Assembly: GCF_900103225.1 (NCBI RefSeq)
Contig: NZ_FNJH01000014.1
Coordinates: 1 to 36,560 of the forward strand
Reading direction: 5' to 3'
Origin: Pseudomonas congelans
Lineage (GTDB): Bacteria > Pseudomonadota > Gammaproteobacteria > Pseudomonadales > Pseudomonadaceae
DNA: 36,560 nucleotides
The notes below the pieces were generated by a model. That model saw only the letters and a list, made by a program, of their open reading frames with translations, did no database searches and was not told the origin of the DNA. The position numbers and the translations under genes are program-made. Each line of letters starts with the position of its first letter. Within the stretch, counting starts at the first letter, position 1. Below are positions 23,572 to 31,845 of this stretch, in pieces.

Positions 23572-24722
23572 CCGACCTTATCGAACCCTTTCTTCTTCAA
23601 GTTCCCCAGGCGCAACTCGACGATCTGGCTCAGCGCCTGGCGCAAACCCGCTGGCCTGACCCCGAAACCGTGTCCGACAACAGCCAGGGGCCACGGCTTG
23701 AGCGTCTGCGCGCGCTGGTCGAGCGCTGGCGTAATGGCTATGACTGGCGGGCCACCGAAGCACAACTCAACCAGTGGAACAGCAGCCGGGTCGAGATCGA
23801 CGGCCTTGGTATTCACTTTCTGCACATCCGCTCGCCTCACCCTGGCGCCTTGCCCTTGCTGATGACCCACGGTTGGCCGGGCTCGATTCTTGAGTTCCGG
23901 GCGATGATCGGGCCACTTACCGACCCTGTCGCCCACGGTGGCCAAGCTAGCGATGCGTTCCATTTGGTGATCCCGGCGCTACCGGGCTTTGGTTTCAGTG
24001 ATAAGCCGCGCTCTACAGGCTGGGGCGTGGGCAAAACGGCGGCGGCCTGGGCGCAGTTGATGGACCGTTTGGGCTATGGCCAGCGCTGGGCCGCTCAGGG
24101 TGGGGATTGGGGCGCGGCCGTGACCACCGCTCTTGGGCACATGCGCCCGCCTGGCCTGATCGGCATTCACCTGAACATGGTGATGTACCAAGCCACCGAG
24201 GCGGAAATAGCGCAGGCCACGCCTGAAGAGCAGCGCATGTTGGCCGACGCGCAACGCTACGACCGAGAGCTTTCCGGCTACATGAAAGTGCACAGCACCC
24301 GGCCGCAGTCAGTCGGCTTCGCCCTGTCGGATTCGCCCGTTGGCCTGGCGGCGTGGGTGTATGCGCTGTTTCAGGATGCCTCCGACAGCGGCGGTGAGCC
24401 TGAGCGGGTAATCGAGCTCGATGCACTGATCGACGACATCATGCTGTACTGGCTGCCCAATGCTGGGCCCAGCTCGGTCCGCTTCTATTGGGAAGGGATG
24501 CGCGAAATGCAACAGCACGGCCCTGCCCCCGCGATGCCAATCCCTGCCGGCGTGAGCATGTTCCCGGGCGAGCTGCTGCGCCTGTCACGGCGCTGGGCAC
24601 AGGCGCGTTTCGACGATCTACGGTTCTTCGCGGAAGCCGAGCACGGCGGTCACTTCGCGGCCATGGAAAACCCGGCAACGCTCACCGAGCATGTGCGTGA
24701 GACCTTCCGCCTGCTGCGTTGA
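23568..24722 (+). CDS. Epoxide hydrolase, alpha/beta-hydrolase family
   Basis: 384 residues with the EHN N-terminal region (QVPQAQLDDLAQRLAQTRWP) seen in bacterial and microsomal-type epoxide hydrolases. The oxyanion motif HGWP is at 101-104, nucleophile D180 in GGDWG, a lid Tyr near 307 (RFYWEGM), and catalytic H362 in EHGGHFAAMENP. The set should be able to open an epoxide to a diol. It is coupled to the NmrA-like gene upstream and probably handles reactive epoxides or plant/xenobiotic compounds with it. Confidence 0.88.
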   Translation: MTDLIEPFLLQVPQAQLDDLAQRLAQTRWPDPETVSDNSQGPRLERLRALVERWRNGYDWRATEAQLNQWNSSRVEIDGLGIHFLHIRSPHPGALPLLMTHGWPGSILEFRAMIGPLTDPVAHGGQASDAFHLVIPALPGFGFSDKPRSTGWGVGKTAAAWAQLMDRLGYGQRWAAQGGDWGAAVTTALGHMRPPGLIGIHLNMVMYQATEAEIAQATPEEQRMLADAQRYDRELSGYMKVHSTRPQSVGFALSDSPVGLAAWVYALFQDASDSGGEPERVIELDALIDDIMLYWLPNAGPSSVRFYWEGMREMQQHGPAPAMPIPAGVSMFPGELLRLSRRWAQARFDDLRFFAEAEHGGHFAAMENPATLTEHVRETFRLLR

Positions 24723-24919
24723 TACTTTTGCAGGCGTGCTGAATATCTCGGATGTGGAGCGCTTCGCTGCAACCGGAAACAGCCGCTCTCGGAGTTGGCG
24801 GACGCGCTATTGGGAGAGTGCTGTGAGGCAATCGTAGAAAAATGCCTCAAGCACCAGGCCAGCGAGTAAAGTACCGCCGCCCGAGATTTGGATCCGGGCG
24901 TTTTCCATGGAGTTTTATC

Positions 24920-25255
24920 GTGAAGTCAGTGAGTAAAGTTGTCGCCGCAGCAGTATGTGGTCTGGTTCTGGCAGGTTGCACCGGCACCCCTATGAAAACC
25001 CCGCAATACGACAGCAGCCAATACACCGTCGTAGGTCACAGTGAAGCAAGCGCCACCGGCCTGATGCTGTTCGGTCTGATCCCGATTCGTCAGAACGATC
25101 GTTTTGTTCGCGCGCAGAACAGCGCCATCCAGGCCAAGGGTGGCGATGCGCTGATCAATACCCAGGTGCAGGAAAAGTGGTTCTGGGCCTGGGTTCTGAA
25201 CGGCTATACCACCACCGTTTCTGGTGATGTGATCAAGCTGAAAACCGCTAAATAA
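24920..25255 (+). CDS. Small secreted lipoprotein
   Basis: 111 residues from a GTG with GGAG seven bases upstream. The signal peptide MKSVSKVVAAAVCGLVLAGC ends in a lipobox (LAGC), with C20 as the lipidated residue; the +2 residue is Thr, which suits outer-membrane sorting. The mature part contains SATGLMLFGLIPI and a repeated aromatic KWFWAWV segment, resembling the TRL-like/DUF6567-type small lipoproteins, a hedged comparison. The function is unknown. A terminator follows immediately. Confidence 0.82.
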   Translation: MKSVSKVVAAAVCGLVLAGCTGTPMKTPQYDSSQYTVVGHSEASATGLMLFGLIPIRQNDRFVRAQNSAIQAKGGDALINTQVQEKWFWAWVLNGYTTTVSGDVIKLKTAK

Positions 25256-25272
25256 GCGGCGTCCGTTTTCGG

Positions 25273-25296
25273 AAAGCCCGGTTCGCCGGGCTTTTC
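25273..25296 (+). terminator. Terminator of the lipoprotein gene
   Basis: AAAGCCCGG-TTCG-CCGGGCTTTT, a strong tetraloop hairpin with a T run, 18 bases after the stop. Confidence 0.9.
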
Positions 25297-25409
25297 TGTT
25301 TCTGGCTATCGGATGCGCTGTCGGGCGATGGAGTAAGCGCTGACATGCATCGTTACCCACCGCCAAAAGGTTTAGCATTCAGCCCACCTTCGGATGTGAA
25401 GTTTTCTGC

Positions 25410-26174
25410 ATGACGGCCTTCTACCTCAAGTTACTCATCACCCCCGCGCTCATGCTGGCCATTTCATTGGCGGCCCGGCGCTGGGGCACCGGCGTGGCGG
25501 GGCTACTTTCCGGACTGCCGATGACTTCGGCGCTGGTCATGTTGTTTCTCAGCCTAGAGCAAGGCACCGAATTCGCCTCGATGGCGGTGCCCGGCGCACT
25601 GGCCGGACTGGCCGCGATTCAGGCGACTTACCTGTTTTATTTCCTGATCACTCGACGCGTTTCAGCGCTGACGGGATGTGTCCTCGCGCTCGCGGTGTAC
25701 GGCGCAATGGCCTTTCTGATGAACCTGTCAGGCTTACTGGCGCTGTCGATCATTTTCACGCTGCTGATGATTGCACTGATCATCGTTACCACCTCGAAAC
25801 AGACACCGCCGGACGTAGCGTCATACGTGGCACTGCCGCGCTGGGTCATTCCGATGCGAATGCTGACGGCCACCCTTCTGCTGCTGGCGATTACCGCAAG
25901 CGCCACCTGGCTCGGGCCGGTGGTTAGTGGGCTGCTGGCGCCAATCCCGGTGATCGCCTGGCCGCTTGCAGTGTTCGTCCATGTTCAAGGCGGGCGTTAT
26001 GAACTGGCGGCGATAATCAGGGGCAATGCGATTGGCGCCGTCGGTGTGGTGAGTTTCTACCTGACCCTCAGGTATTCCATATTGCAATGGGGCGCGCTGC
26101 TGTCTATCGCGGCTGCCGTTTTGCTGGCGGTCGTGGTGACGGCTGGGCTGGCGCGGTTGTTGGCGAGGCGGTAG
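25410..26174 (+). CDS. Multi-pass inner-membrane protein with internal duplication
   Basis: 254 residues with about eight hydrophobic helices. Two halves share a motif: GVAGLLSGLPMTSALVMLFL near 28-47 and GPVVSGLLAPIPVIAWPLAV near 169-188, both followed by a short polar loop (EQGTEFA and QGGRYELAA). This suggests an inverted or tandem repeat transporter-like fold. I cannot name the family. The ATG has only a weak ribosome-binding site. It is monocistronic. Confidence 0.7.
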   Translation: MTAFYLKLLITPALMLAISLAARRWGTGVAGLLSGLPMTSALVMLFLSLEQGTEFASMAVPGALAGLAAIQATYLFYFLITRRVSALTGCVLALAVYGAMAFLMNLSGLLALSIIFTLLMIALIIVTTSKQTPPDVASYVALPRWVIPMRMLTATLLLLAITASATWLGPVVSGLLAPIPVIAWPLAVFVHVQGGRYELAAIIRGNAIGAVGVVSFYLTLRYSILQWGALLSIAAAVLLAVVVTAGLARLLARR

Positions 26175-26268
26175 GGTTTATAGTTGCTCCGCTGAACGAT
26201 GTGTAGTTCTGCGCCCGCGAATGACAGGCGCCTGTCGGCCAAAAGCGGACGCGCCAGTCACTACATCC

Positions 26269-26763
26269 TCAGCTATGGGCGACGTCATGCCGACTTCGCA
26301 CTCGTAGTACAAATACGCCCCACACGATAAACATAACACCTACAACCACACCGCCAACAATGGCCGAATTTTTTATTTTAGATCGATCCAAAGATTTGGT
26401 TCTTTCTGGATCACGTATGATTTTTTCGCCGTCATCAAGTGCAACCAGCTTGTTCCTCCTAATCCCGCCATAAACTGACTGACGATACCAATGAGCTGTT
26501 ACGCGCCTACCGGTCAAAGCTTGAAGCTGCTCTTGCGAAAAACATCGCGTCGAGCCACTCATACCCAGAGAGCAACTGAGAACAACAGCCCCCTGCTCAT
26601 TGGAGATTGACAAGTACTCGTCTCGCCCACCTGTTTTGACGGAAAACGTCCCGACAGCCACCTCCAACTGTTCGGGCCACGTAGACGAAATCAGCTTATC
26701 GACCACGACCAGGCACTCAATGGCAAATATCACAAAAATCACGATCAAATAACGTTTTCGCAT
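26269..26763 (-). CDS. Hypothetical membrane protein, two transmembrane segments
   Basis: 164 residues. An N-terminal membrane helix (about 5-25) is followed by a soluble periplasmic domain with one Cys pair (C73, C84 region, SCSLGMSGSTRC) and a second helix near the C-terminus (AIVGGVVVGVMFIVWGVFVL). The start at 26763 follows GGAAGGGC. The family is unrecognised; lower GC than its neighbours suggests later acquisition. Confidence 0.6.
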   Translation of the reverse strand: MRKRYLIVIFVIFAIECLVVVDKLISSTWPEQLEVAVGTFSVKTGGRDEYLSISNEQGAVVLSCSLGMSGSTRCFSQEQLQALTGRRVTAHWYRQSVYGGIRRNKLVALDDGEKIIRDPERTKSLDRSKIKNSAIVGGVVVGVMFIVWGVFVLRVRSRHDVAHS

Positions 26764-27012
26764 CAAAGCCCTTCCTGGAAAATGATGAGCACGGCGTGAA
26801 TCCGGCTGCTTCGCCAACCTCGCATAACATTAGATGAATGTTTGACGGTCGGTTTACTTTCACGATGCCCAGCAAGATTTTGCGGGTTGATGATTCGCAT
26901 TGAGCTTCAATGCCTGGTAACACAAGCAGCGCACGGGGAGATCGGTCGTAGGCGTCCGCTCTTGGCCGTTTGCGGCCCCTCGCGACAGGCAGCAATCTGT
27001 GTAAACGAGCAC

Positions 27013-27426
27013 TCAACCGACTCGCAAGATTGCCCACGCAATGTAGAGGGCGGGCTGGCAGATCAGGATGACTGTCGCGAGCATCGTGCCGTAGGCAAGC
27101 CTGGCAACTGTCGAATGTGCTCCCGAAGGCAAGACCACCGCCGAGCAACTCATCCGTAGAGTGAATACGATGAGCAGCACCAACTGCGCGCACACATAGA
27201 GGTTGAAAGCTGGCGTTGCTGGAAGAAAATAATCGACAGGGCAAAGCAAAACCCCGAAGAGTGTGCCGAACAGGATCACGTGCCGGAAGTTCTTGGACAC
27301 CTCGGCAAAGCTTAATTCGAATCGCACGCCGGTTTTGCTGCTCATCAACCAGGCATAGAGCATGGTAAAGCCAACAGGCAACGCGTAAATACCCAAGACC
27401 GCGTACAGCAAATACCCCCCTATCAT
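27013..27426 (-). CDS. Hypothetical four-helix membrane protein
   Basis: 137 residues with about four hydrophobic helices and a cytosolic loop after the first (SSKTGVRFELSFAEVSKNFR). GGGAGA lies six bases before ATG, a good ribosome-binding site. No family is recognised. It is on the same strand as the two-helix gene but 249 bases away. Confidence 0.65.
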   Translation of the reverse strand: MIGGYLLYAVLGIYALPVGFTMLYAWLMSSKTGVRFELSFAEVSKNFRHVILFGTLFGVLLCPVDYFLPATPAFNLYVCAQLVLLIVFTLRMSCSAVVLPSGAHSTVARLAYGTMLATVILICQPALYIAWAILRVG

Positions 27427-27791
27427 GACGTTCTCCCTGCAAGTCCATTCATCGCAATTTCCATCTCCTGCCAGATCCAGTCGTCTCCGGCTGCGTGGAA
27501 CCTGAGTTGGTTGATGAGTGGATTATCCCGTAGCAGAACTCGGCCGGATAGCGATCGTGCTGGGAGGATTCTGCGATAACGACCTCCCCTTTTCTCATGA
27601 TTTCTCTACCATGAAGCATTGAGCATATATCGCATGAATACAGCTCTTGAATTTCCTACTGTGGCGCTTGGCCGATACATCAGCATAAGCCCCCTTTCGT
27701 TGAGCTCCCGATTGGTAAGCAACCGTCCGCCTGAACGTAATGTCTGGCCCCGAAGTCAAAAACACTTCAGCCATGCTCCTCAAGGTGCCTT
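27427..27791. other. Intergenic stretch, nothing clear
   Basis: I see no gene, RNA or repeat here. The part nearest the SDR gene should contain its promoter, but no convincing -35/-10 pair stands out. Confidence 0.4.
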
Positions 27792-28562
27792 ATGAGTTTG
27801 ATACCCGAACTGAACAGCGAGGCTAACGTGCTGATATGCGGAGCCAGCCGAGGTATCGGCCTGGCGCTGTGCGCGGCGTTGCTTGCTCGCGATGATGTGG
27901 CTCAGGTATGGGCGGTCGCGCGCGAAGCCAGCACTTCCACAGAGCTGGCAACGCTTGCAGAGCAATATGGCCAACGCATCAAACGCGTCGACTGCGACGC
28001 GCGCAATGAACAATCCCTCGAAGCACTCGCGAGCGAGACGCTTGAAGGATGCGATCATCTGCACCTCGTCATCAGTACGTTAGGCATTCTTCATCAGGAC
28101 GGTGCAAAAGCAGAAAAGGGCTTGGCGCAACTGACGCTTGAGAGCTTGCAAGCGAGCTTCGCGACCAACACCTTCGCACCGATCCTGCTGCTCAAACACC
28201 TGCTCCCGTTATTGCGCAAACAACCTTCTACCTTCGCGGCGCTCTCCGCGCGGGTTGGCTCTATAGGCGATAACCGATTGGGTGGCTGGTACAGCTACAG
28301 AGCCAGCAAAGCGGCGCTCAACCAGTTGCTGCACACGGCCAGTATCGAATTGAAACGCCTCAACCCGGCCTCTACTGTCCTGGCAATACACCCAGGCACA
28401 ACTGACACAGAGCTGTCTCAGCCCTTCCAGGCGAACGTACCTGAAGGCCAACTGTTCGAACCGGCGTTCTCGGCGGATCGCATCATTGAGGTGGTAGGCG
28501 CACATGGACCGGCCGACAGCGGGACCTTTTGGGATTGGGACGATAAGCCTATTGCCTGGTGA
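27792..28562 (+). CDS. Short-chain dehydrogenase/reductase, C-factor-like
   Basis: 256 residues, classical SDR. The cofactor motif GASRGIG is at 17-23, N126 in SFATN, S157 in SARVGS and the catalytic pair Y169-x-x-x-K173 (YRASK), so the active site is complete. The compact form with GILHQDG and the C-terminal PGTTDTEL region resembles CsgA/C-factor-like SDRs. The substrate is unknown. The ATG follows AAGGTG closely. It appears monocistronic. Confidence 0.85.
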   Translation: MSLIPELNSEANVLICGASRGIGLALCAALLARDDVAQVWAVAREASTSTELATLAEQYGQRIKRVDCDARNEQSLEALASETLEGCDHLHLVISTLGILHQDGAKAEKGLAQLTLESLQASFATNTFAPILLLKHLLPLLRKQPSTFAALSARVGSIGDNRLGGWYSYRASKAALNQLLHTASIELKRLNPASTVLAIHPGTTDTELSQPFQANVPEGQLFEPAFSADRIIEVVGAHGPADSGTFWDWDDKPIAW

Positions 28563-28640
28563 CTTATTTCACTTTTGAAAATTTAGAACCTATTAGGCCT
28601 ATGATATTTTCGATATCCACTGGTACGAACAGAGCTCGGC

Positions 28641-29001
28641 ATGATGATAAGTGATGCAGATTTGGCGGAAATGCTTCCTTCCGCGCTAACGGGCGTCACT
28701 GTCGGGATCGGTTCGCAGATCCTGCTTTTTGGTGATACAGCTAGCGTAGTAATTCAGTGCCCATTCGTCACTGATATCGATAGGGTATGCAAGTGGGGAC
28801 ATGGTGAAGACGCTGCCACAAGTCTTTTGCTGTTTGATTTTTTGAACCTCGATTGTGGAGGCTGTTTCAATTGATAGTTTTGGGGTATTAACCATCACCT
28901 TCAGTACGCAGACAGTCTTGAAACTCTTTCCTGAGAGGAATGGATTGGAGTCGTATGTGGTGAATACGCGGCGCGATATATTTCCAATTTTGGTGTGGTA
29001 A
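28641..29001 (+). pseudogene. Small hypothetical gene broken by one-base frameshift
   Basis: From ATG 28641 the frame reads MMISDADLAEMLPSALTGVT to SLLLFDFLNLD, then CGGCFN-stop. If one T is removed at GATTGTGGAG (about 28855), it continues as VEAVSIDSFGVLTITFSTQT to RRDIFPILVW-stop, ending at 29001 and giving about 119 residues with consistent beta-strand character. The restored protein resembles small immunity-like or DUF-type proteins common next to toxin loci, but no toxin gene is adjacent. AT-rich for this chromosome. Confidence 0.6.
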
Positions 29002-29121
29002 ACAGAAAAATACGATGGCTATCAGGGGCGAATACGGCGCGAGCCCAGGCTTGCTAATGACTCCGAAGGCTTACATTGTCGATTCGATTGCAGCACGTGG
29101 AGGAGGCGCAAGCTCGTTTAG

Positions 29122-29156
29122 CCCCTTGCCCCTTGCCCCTTGCCCCTTGCCCCTTG
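29122..29156 (+). repeat. CCCCTTG heptamer tandem repeat, five copies
   Basis: Five perfect head-to-tail copies of CCCCTTG. A seven-base unit in a non-coding spacer changes length easily by slippage and could alter the spacing of nearby elements. Confidence 0.9.
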
Positions 29157-29166
29157 CCCATCGCCA

Positions 29167-29190
29167 CGCTAGCTAGCTAGCTAGCTAGCG
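29167..29190. repeat. CTAG-repeat palindrome
   Basis: CGCTAGCTAGCTAGCTAGCT then AGCG: five CTAG units forming a perfect 24-base palindrome, 10 bases after the CCCCTTG array. Confidence 0.9.
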
Positions 29191-29360
29191 ATCAAACCAA
29201 CGTAAACAACTGACTGCAAAACACCTCAAAACGTCGTGCAGTCGCCAAAATTATAAATAAAACTAACTAATTCTTGGCAATACAAACCTTTTAACCCAGA
29301 ATTTGCAGGCATTAAAGCGCTGGCTGGTGGTCTGAAAGCTACTCGATATAAGGAAATAAA

Positions 29361-29717
29361 ATGGCGATGGTCTTCTGTCGTGGCTGCGCAAAGGAAATAC
29401 ATGAAACGGCACTCAACTGCCCGCAATGTGGCGCCAGTCAGGTCTCCGCAACTCCTGTGAAACAGCTACAACAAACGGGCTCTCCGTGGATGGCTATCGT
29501 CTCTCTGGTGCTGGGCATCCTATGCTCGCTGGCGCTGTTCGACGATGGTGAATGGGATCTGGATACCGTCGTGGGGCTCGGCATGTGCTCGATAGCCGGA
29601 CTGGTTCTGGGCGTCATCAGCATCAACAAAAAGTTGCCTGGAAACGGAATAGCGATAGCAGGCACTGTCTTGTCAGCGGTATCGCTGCTGATATTTTTTG
29701 GATTAATAGCTAACTGA
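29361..29717 (+). CDS. Zinc-ribbon membrane protein, DUF4190-like
   Basis: 118 residues. The N-terminal zinc ribbon has C6-x2-C9 and C20-x2-C23 (FCRGCAKEI, CPQCGA), followed by a linker and a small membrane domain of two to three helices with the NGIAIAG turn typical of DUF4190. AAGGAA lies six bases before ATG. It is followed after 16 bases by a gene with nearly the same zinc ribbon but a different membrane domain; the two probably form an operon. Confidence 0.75.
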   Translation: MAMVFCRGCAKEIHETALNCPQCGASQVSATPVKQLQQTGSPWMAIVSLVLGILCSLALFDDGEWDLDTVVGLGMCSIAGLVLGVISINKKLPGNGIAIAGTVLSAVSLLIFFGLIAN

Positions 29718-29733
29718 TTTAGGGAAGAATGAG

Positions 29734-30174
29734 ATGGCATTTTGTCGTGGTTGTGCAAAGGAAATCAGTGATGACGCTGGTACGTGTCCGCACTGCGGGG
29801 CTCCGCAACTGGTTGTTTCGCCAGCCGGTGCGAACACCGATAACCCGCCTGCGTGGAGCTGGTATTCAGACGTTCTGAAAAAATATGCAGTATTCACGGG
29901 CAGGGCACGCAGAAAAGAATACTGGATGTTCTTTCTGTTCAACATCTTGATCTCGATTGTCCTCGGCTTTATCGGCGGGCTGATAGGTGATGGCGGCATT
30001 ATCGCTAACCTTTATTCCCTGGCCGTGTTGGTCCCAGGTGTCGCGGTGGGTGTTCGCAGGTTGCACGACACGGACCGCAGCGGCTGGTGGCTGCTGGTAC
30101 CGATTGCCAACCTCGTCTTCCTGATTCAGGAAGGCCATCCAGGACCTAACCGATTTGGGCCAAGTCCTAAATAA
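29734..30174 (+). CDS. Zinc-ribbon protein with DUF805 membrane domain
   Basis: 146 residues. A zinc ribbon (C4, C7, C18, C21; AFCRGCAKEISDDAGTCPHC) is nearly identical to that of the gene before it. The DUF805 domain follows, with the marks YAVFTGRARRKEYWMFFLFN, RRLHDTDRSGWWLL and the late PGPNRFGP. DUF805 proteins are small inner-membrane proteins of unclear role. The shared zinc ribbon on two unrelated membrane domains shows domain shuffling. Confidence 0.82.
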   Translation: MAFCRGCAKEISDDAGTCPHCGAPQLVVSPAGANTDNPPAWSWYSDVLKKYAVFTGRARRKEYWMFFLFNILISIVLGFIGGLIGDGGIIANLYSLAVLVPGVAVGVRRLHDTDRSGWWLLVPIANLVFLIQEGHPGPNRFGPSPK

Positions 30175-30180
30175 AGACGG

Positions 30181-30214
30181 TGTGAAGATGTGGTCGTCTG
30201 GCCACATCTTCACA
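30181..30214 (+). terminator. Terminator of the zinc-ribbon operon
   Basis: A perfect 13-bp stem TGTGAAGATGTGG/CCACATCTTCACA with an eight-base loop, seven bases after the stop; a short TTTT follows after GGC. Confidence 0.75.
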
Positions 30215-30259
30215 GGCTTTTCGCTGCCGCGCAGCCAATAGACGGAGTCACCGGTTTAT

Positions 30260-30697
30260 ATGGACACCTCTGACGGAACGTTACAAGGCACATGCCATTG
30301 CGGCGCTGTACGATTTCAAGTTCGGCTTACTGACGGATTCAAGGCCGTCCGGCGCTGCAACTGCTCCTATTGCCGCATGCGCGGTGCGATCGCGGTGTCA
30401 GCAGCCCTGGAGGATATAGAAATCACTTCTGGCGAGGCGATGCTCAAGCTCTATCAGTTCAACACCCTGCAGGCGAAGCATTATTTTTGCTCACAATGCG
30501 GGATATATACACATCACCAACGACGCTCCGACCCGGCTCAATACGGTGTTAATGTGGCCTGCCTTGAAGGCGTCAGTCCATTTGATTTTGAGGAGGTTCC
30601 AGTCAACGAAGGGCGAACTCATCCGAAGGATAAAAGTGCTGGAAGCGGGCCGAATATTGCTGGACACCTACGCTATCTTCCTAATACCAATGCCTGA
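30260..30697 (+). CDS. GFA-family zinc protein (glutathione-dependent formaldehyde-activating type)
   Basis: 145 residues with the complete Cys set of the GFA/CENP-V fold: C12 and C14 (TCHCGAVRF), C33, C35 and C38 (RCNCSYCRM), C77 and C80 (YFCSQCGIY). These bind two zinc ions. The named activity, joining formaldehyde and glutathione, is proved for only some members, so the role is uncertain. The ATG lacks a close ribosome-binding site, but no better start is present. Confidence 0.85.
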   Translation: MDTSDGTLQGTCHCGAVRFQVRLTDGFKAVRRCNCSYCRMRGAIAVSAALEDIEITSGEAMLKLYQFNTLQAKHYFCSQCGIYTHHQRRSDPAQYGVNVACLEGVSPFDFEEVPVNEGRTHPKDKSAGSGPNIAGHLRYLPNTNA

Positions 30698-30922
30698 GAT
30701 AAGGTAAATCGCTCAAGCGACCTCAATGATCGCTCTGGCCGAAAGCTGCTGACTCTGTACCAGGGAATTCGCATTTAATAACCGGAAGCCCGGATAATCC
30801 GGCTTATCGCGTTACTACAGCGCATTGGAAGCCATCGCGCCTCTGCGGAAAAATTAGGCTGAACTTGTAACGGATGAGATCCCTCTCACTTACTACGCAC
30901 ACTTGTTTATAAGGAAAATACC

Positions 30923-31288
30923 ATGTCCAAACTCGCAGAATACCGCCAGCTGGAAAAACACCTTGCCGAGCAACTTCAGGCACTGGAGTCGATGAAAGGC
31001 GACCAGGGTCTCAAGAAGGAAATCGAGTTCGAAACCAAGCTGCGCAAGCTGCTTGAGCACTATGGCTTCAGCCTGAAGCACATCATCAATCTGCTGGACC
31101 CACAGGCCTCGTCCCGTGGCCAGATCGCTGACAAGCCTGCGGGCAAGCGCAAACCGCGCGAACTCAAGGTTTATAAAAATCCGAAAACCGGTGAAGTGAT
31201 CGAGACCAAGGGCGGGAATCACAAGATTCTGAAGGAGTGGAAGGCGGAGCATGGTTCCGATGTGGTTGAGGGTTGGCTGAAGAAATAA
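30923..31288 (+). CDS. mvaT: MvaT-family H-NS-like nucleoid protein
   Basis: 121 residues. The N-terminal coiled coil (about 1-60, AEYRQLEKHLAEQLQALESM) mediates dimer and higher-order assembly; a basic linker (KPAGKRKPREL) leads to the C-terminal DNA-binding domain with K96-G-G-N-H-K101, the minor-groove motif of MvaT/MvaU. It silences AT-rich, horizontally acquired DNA in Pseudomonas. It is one of several possible paralogues, so the gene name is a family name. AAGGAA lies just upstream of ATG. The fragment at 7982 matches its 3' end. Confidence 0.9.
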   Translation: MSKLAEYRQLEKHLAEQLQALESMKGDQGLKKEIEFETKLRKLLEHYGFSLKHIINLLDPQASSRGQIADKPAGKRKPRELKVYKNPKTGEVIETKGGNHKILKEWKAEHGSDVVEGWLKK

Positions 31289-31417
31289 AGCCTTGCCTGT
31301 CGATTGATCAAGGGCGCCGGCTTGTCACCGTTGGCGCTGTTGAACAGCTGACGCCGGGAACGATCCGCGGCGGCTGTTCGTCTGACCCGTATCGACTCAC
31401 TGAAAAGGTACAGCGCA

Positions 31418-31717
31418 ATGGACAAGACGATCACCGTGGACCAACTGGCGACCACTGACCTCAGATCAGTCAACGAAATATGGCTCGGCGGTACCCATAC
31501 CCAGCTGTGCCTATGGCGTGGTGAACAAGTCCCTACCCACGACATGCTCAGCGAGGGCACCCATGATCAGAACGCCCGGCGCCTGTGCCTGCAGCTGGTC
31601 AACCCTGACGATAAGGCTGCAGTAGCCAGCGTCGAGGCGCTCGTTCGCAATAGGTTGGAAAGAATGGGGAGCCAGGGCGAGTTTTATCCGGCAGAGAATG
31701 CGGACACTCACCAGTAA
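31418..31717 (+). CDS. Hypothetical small protein
   Basis: A 99-residue cytosolic protein, MDKTITVDQLATTDLRSVNE and on. I recognise no family. It has no signal peptide or membrane segment. AAGG lies nine bases before ATG. It may be cotranscribed with mvaT (129 bases upstream), since no terminator is visible between. Confidence 0.55.
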   Translation: MDKTITVDQLATTDLRSVNEIWLGGTHTQLCLWRGEQVPTHDMLSEGTHDQNARRLCLQLVNPDDKAAVASVEALVRNRLERMGSQGEFYPAENADTHQ

Positions 31718-31776
31718 ATCATTCTGATTACCCGCGACTCCCCAGGCTCTGGGCTGTTTTGCCGGACGGTAGATGT

Positions 31777-31822
31777 GTGACGCAGAGCGTCACGCACTGC
31801 ATGCCAATGTAGAGCATTGGCA
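31777..31822. repeat. Tandem double-hairpin repeat element
   Basis: Two perfect stem-loops in a row: GTGACGC-AGA-GCGTCAC (31777-31793) and TGCCAATG-TAGAG-CATTGGCA (31802-31822). I have a memory of similar AGAGCGT-type double hairpins dispersed in P. syringae-group genomes. It lies between two convergent genes and may serve as a bidirectional transcript end. Confidence 0.6.
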
Positions 31823-31845
31823 CGATAGTTATCTCCACCTCCCAT

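Larger units (their letters stand above)
29002..29360. other. Low-complexity, AT-rich intergenic stretch
   Basis: No gene is supported. It contains two simple arrays (29122-29156 and 29167-29190), then about 170 AT-rich bases that should carry the promoter of the zinc-ribbon gene pair. Confidence 0.5.

Noticed and set aside
26717..27448. 243-residue minus-strand frame overlapping the small membrane-protein gene
   Set aside because: Out of frame with a better-supported membrane protein; Arg/Cys/His-rich and without a ribosome-binding site.
29122..29156. Coding repeat peptide
   Set aside because: No open frame with a start and ribosome-binding site spans the CCCCTTG array.
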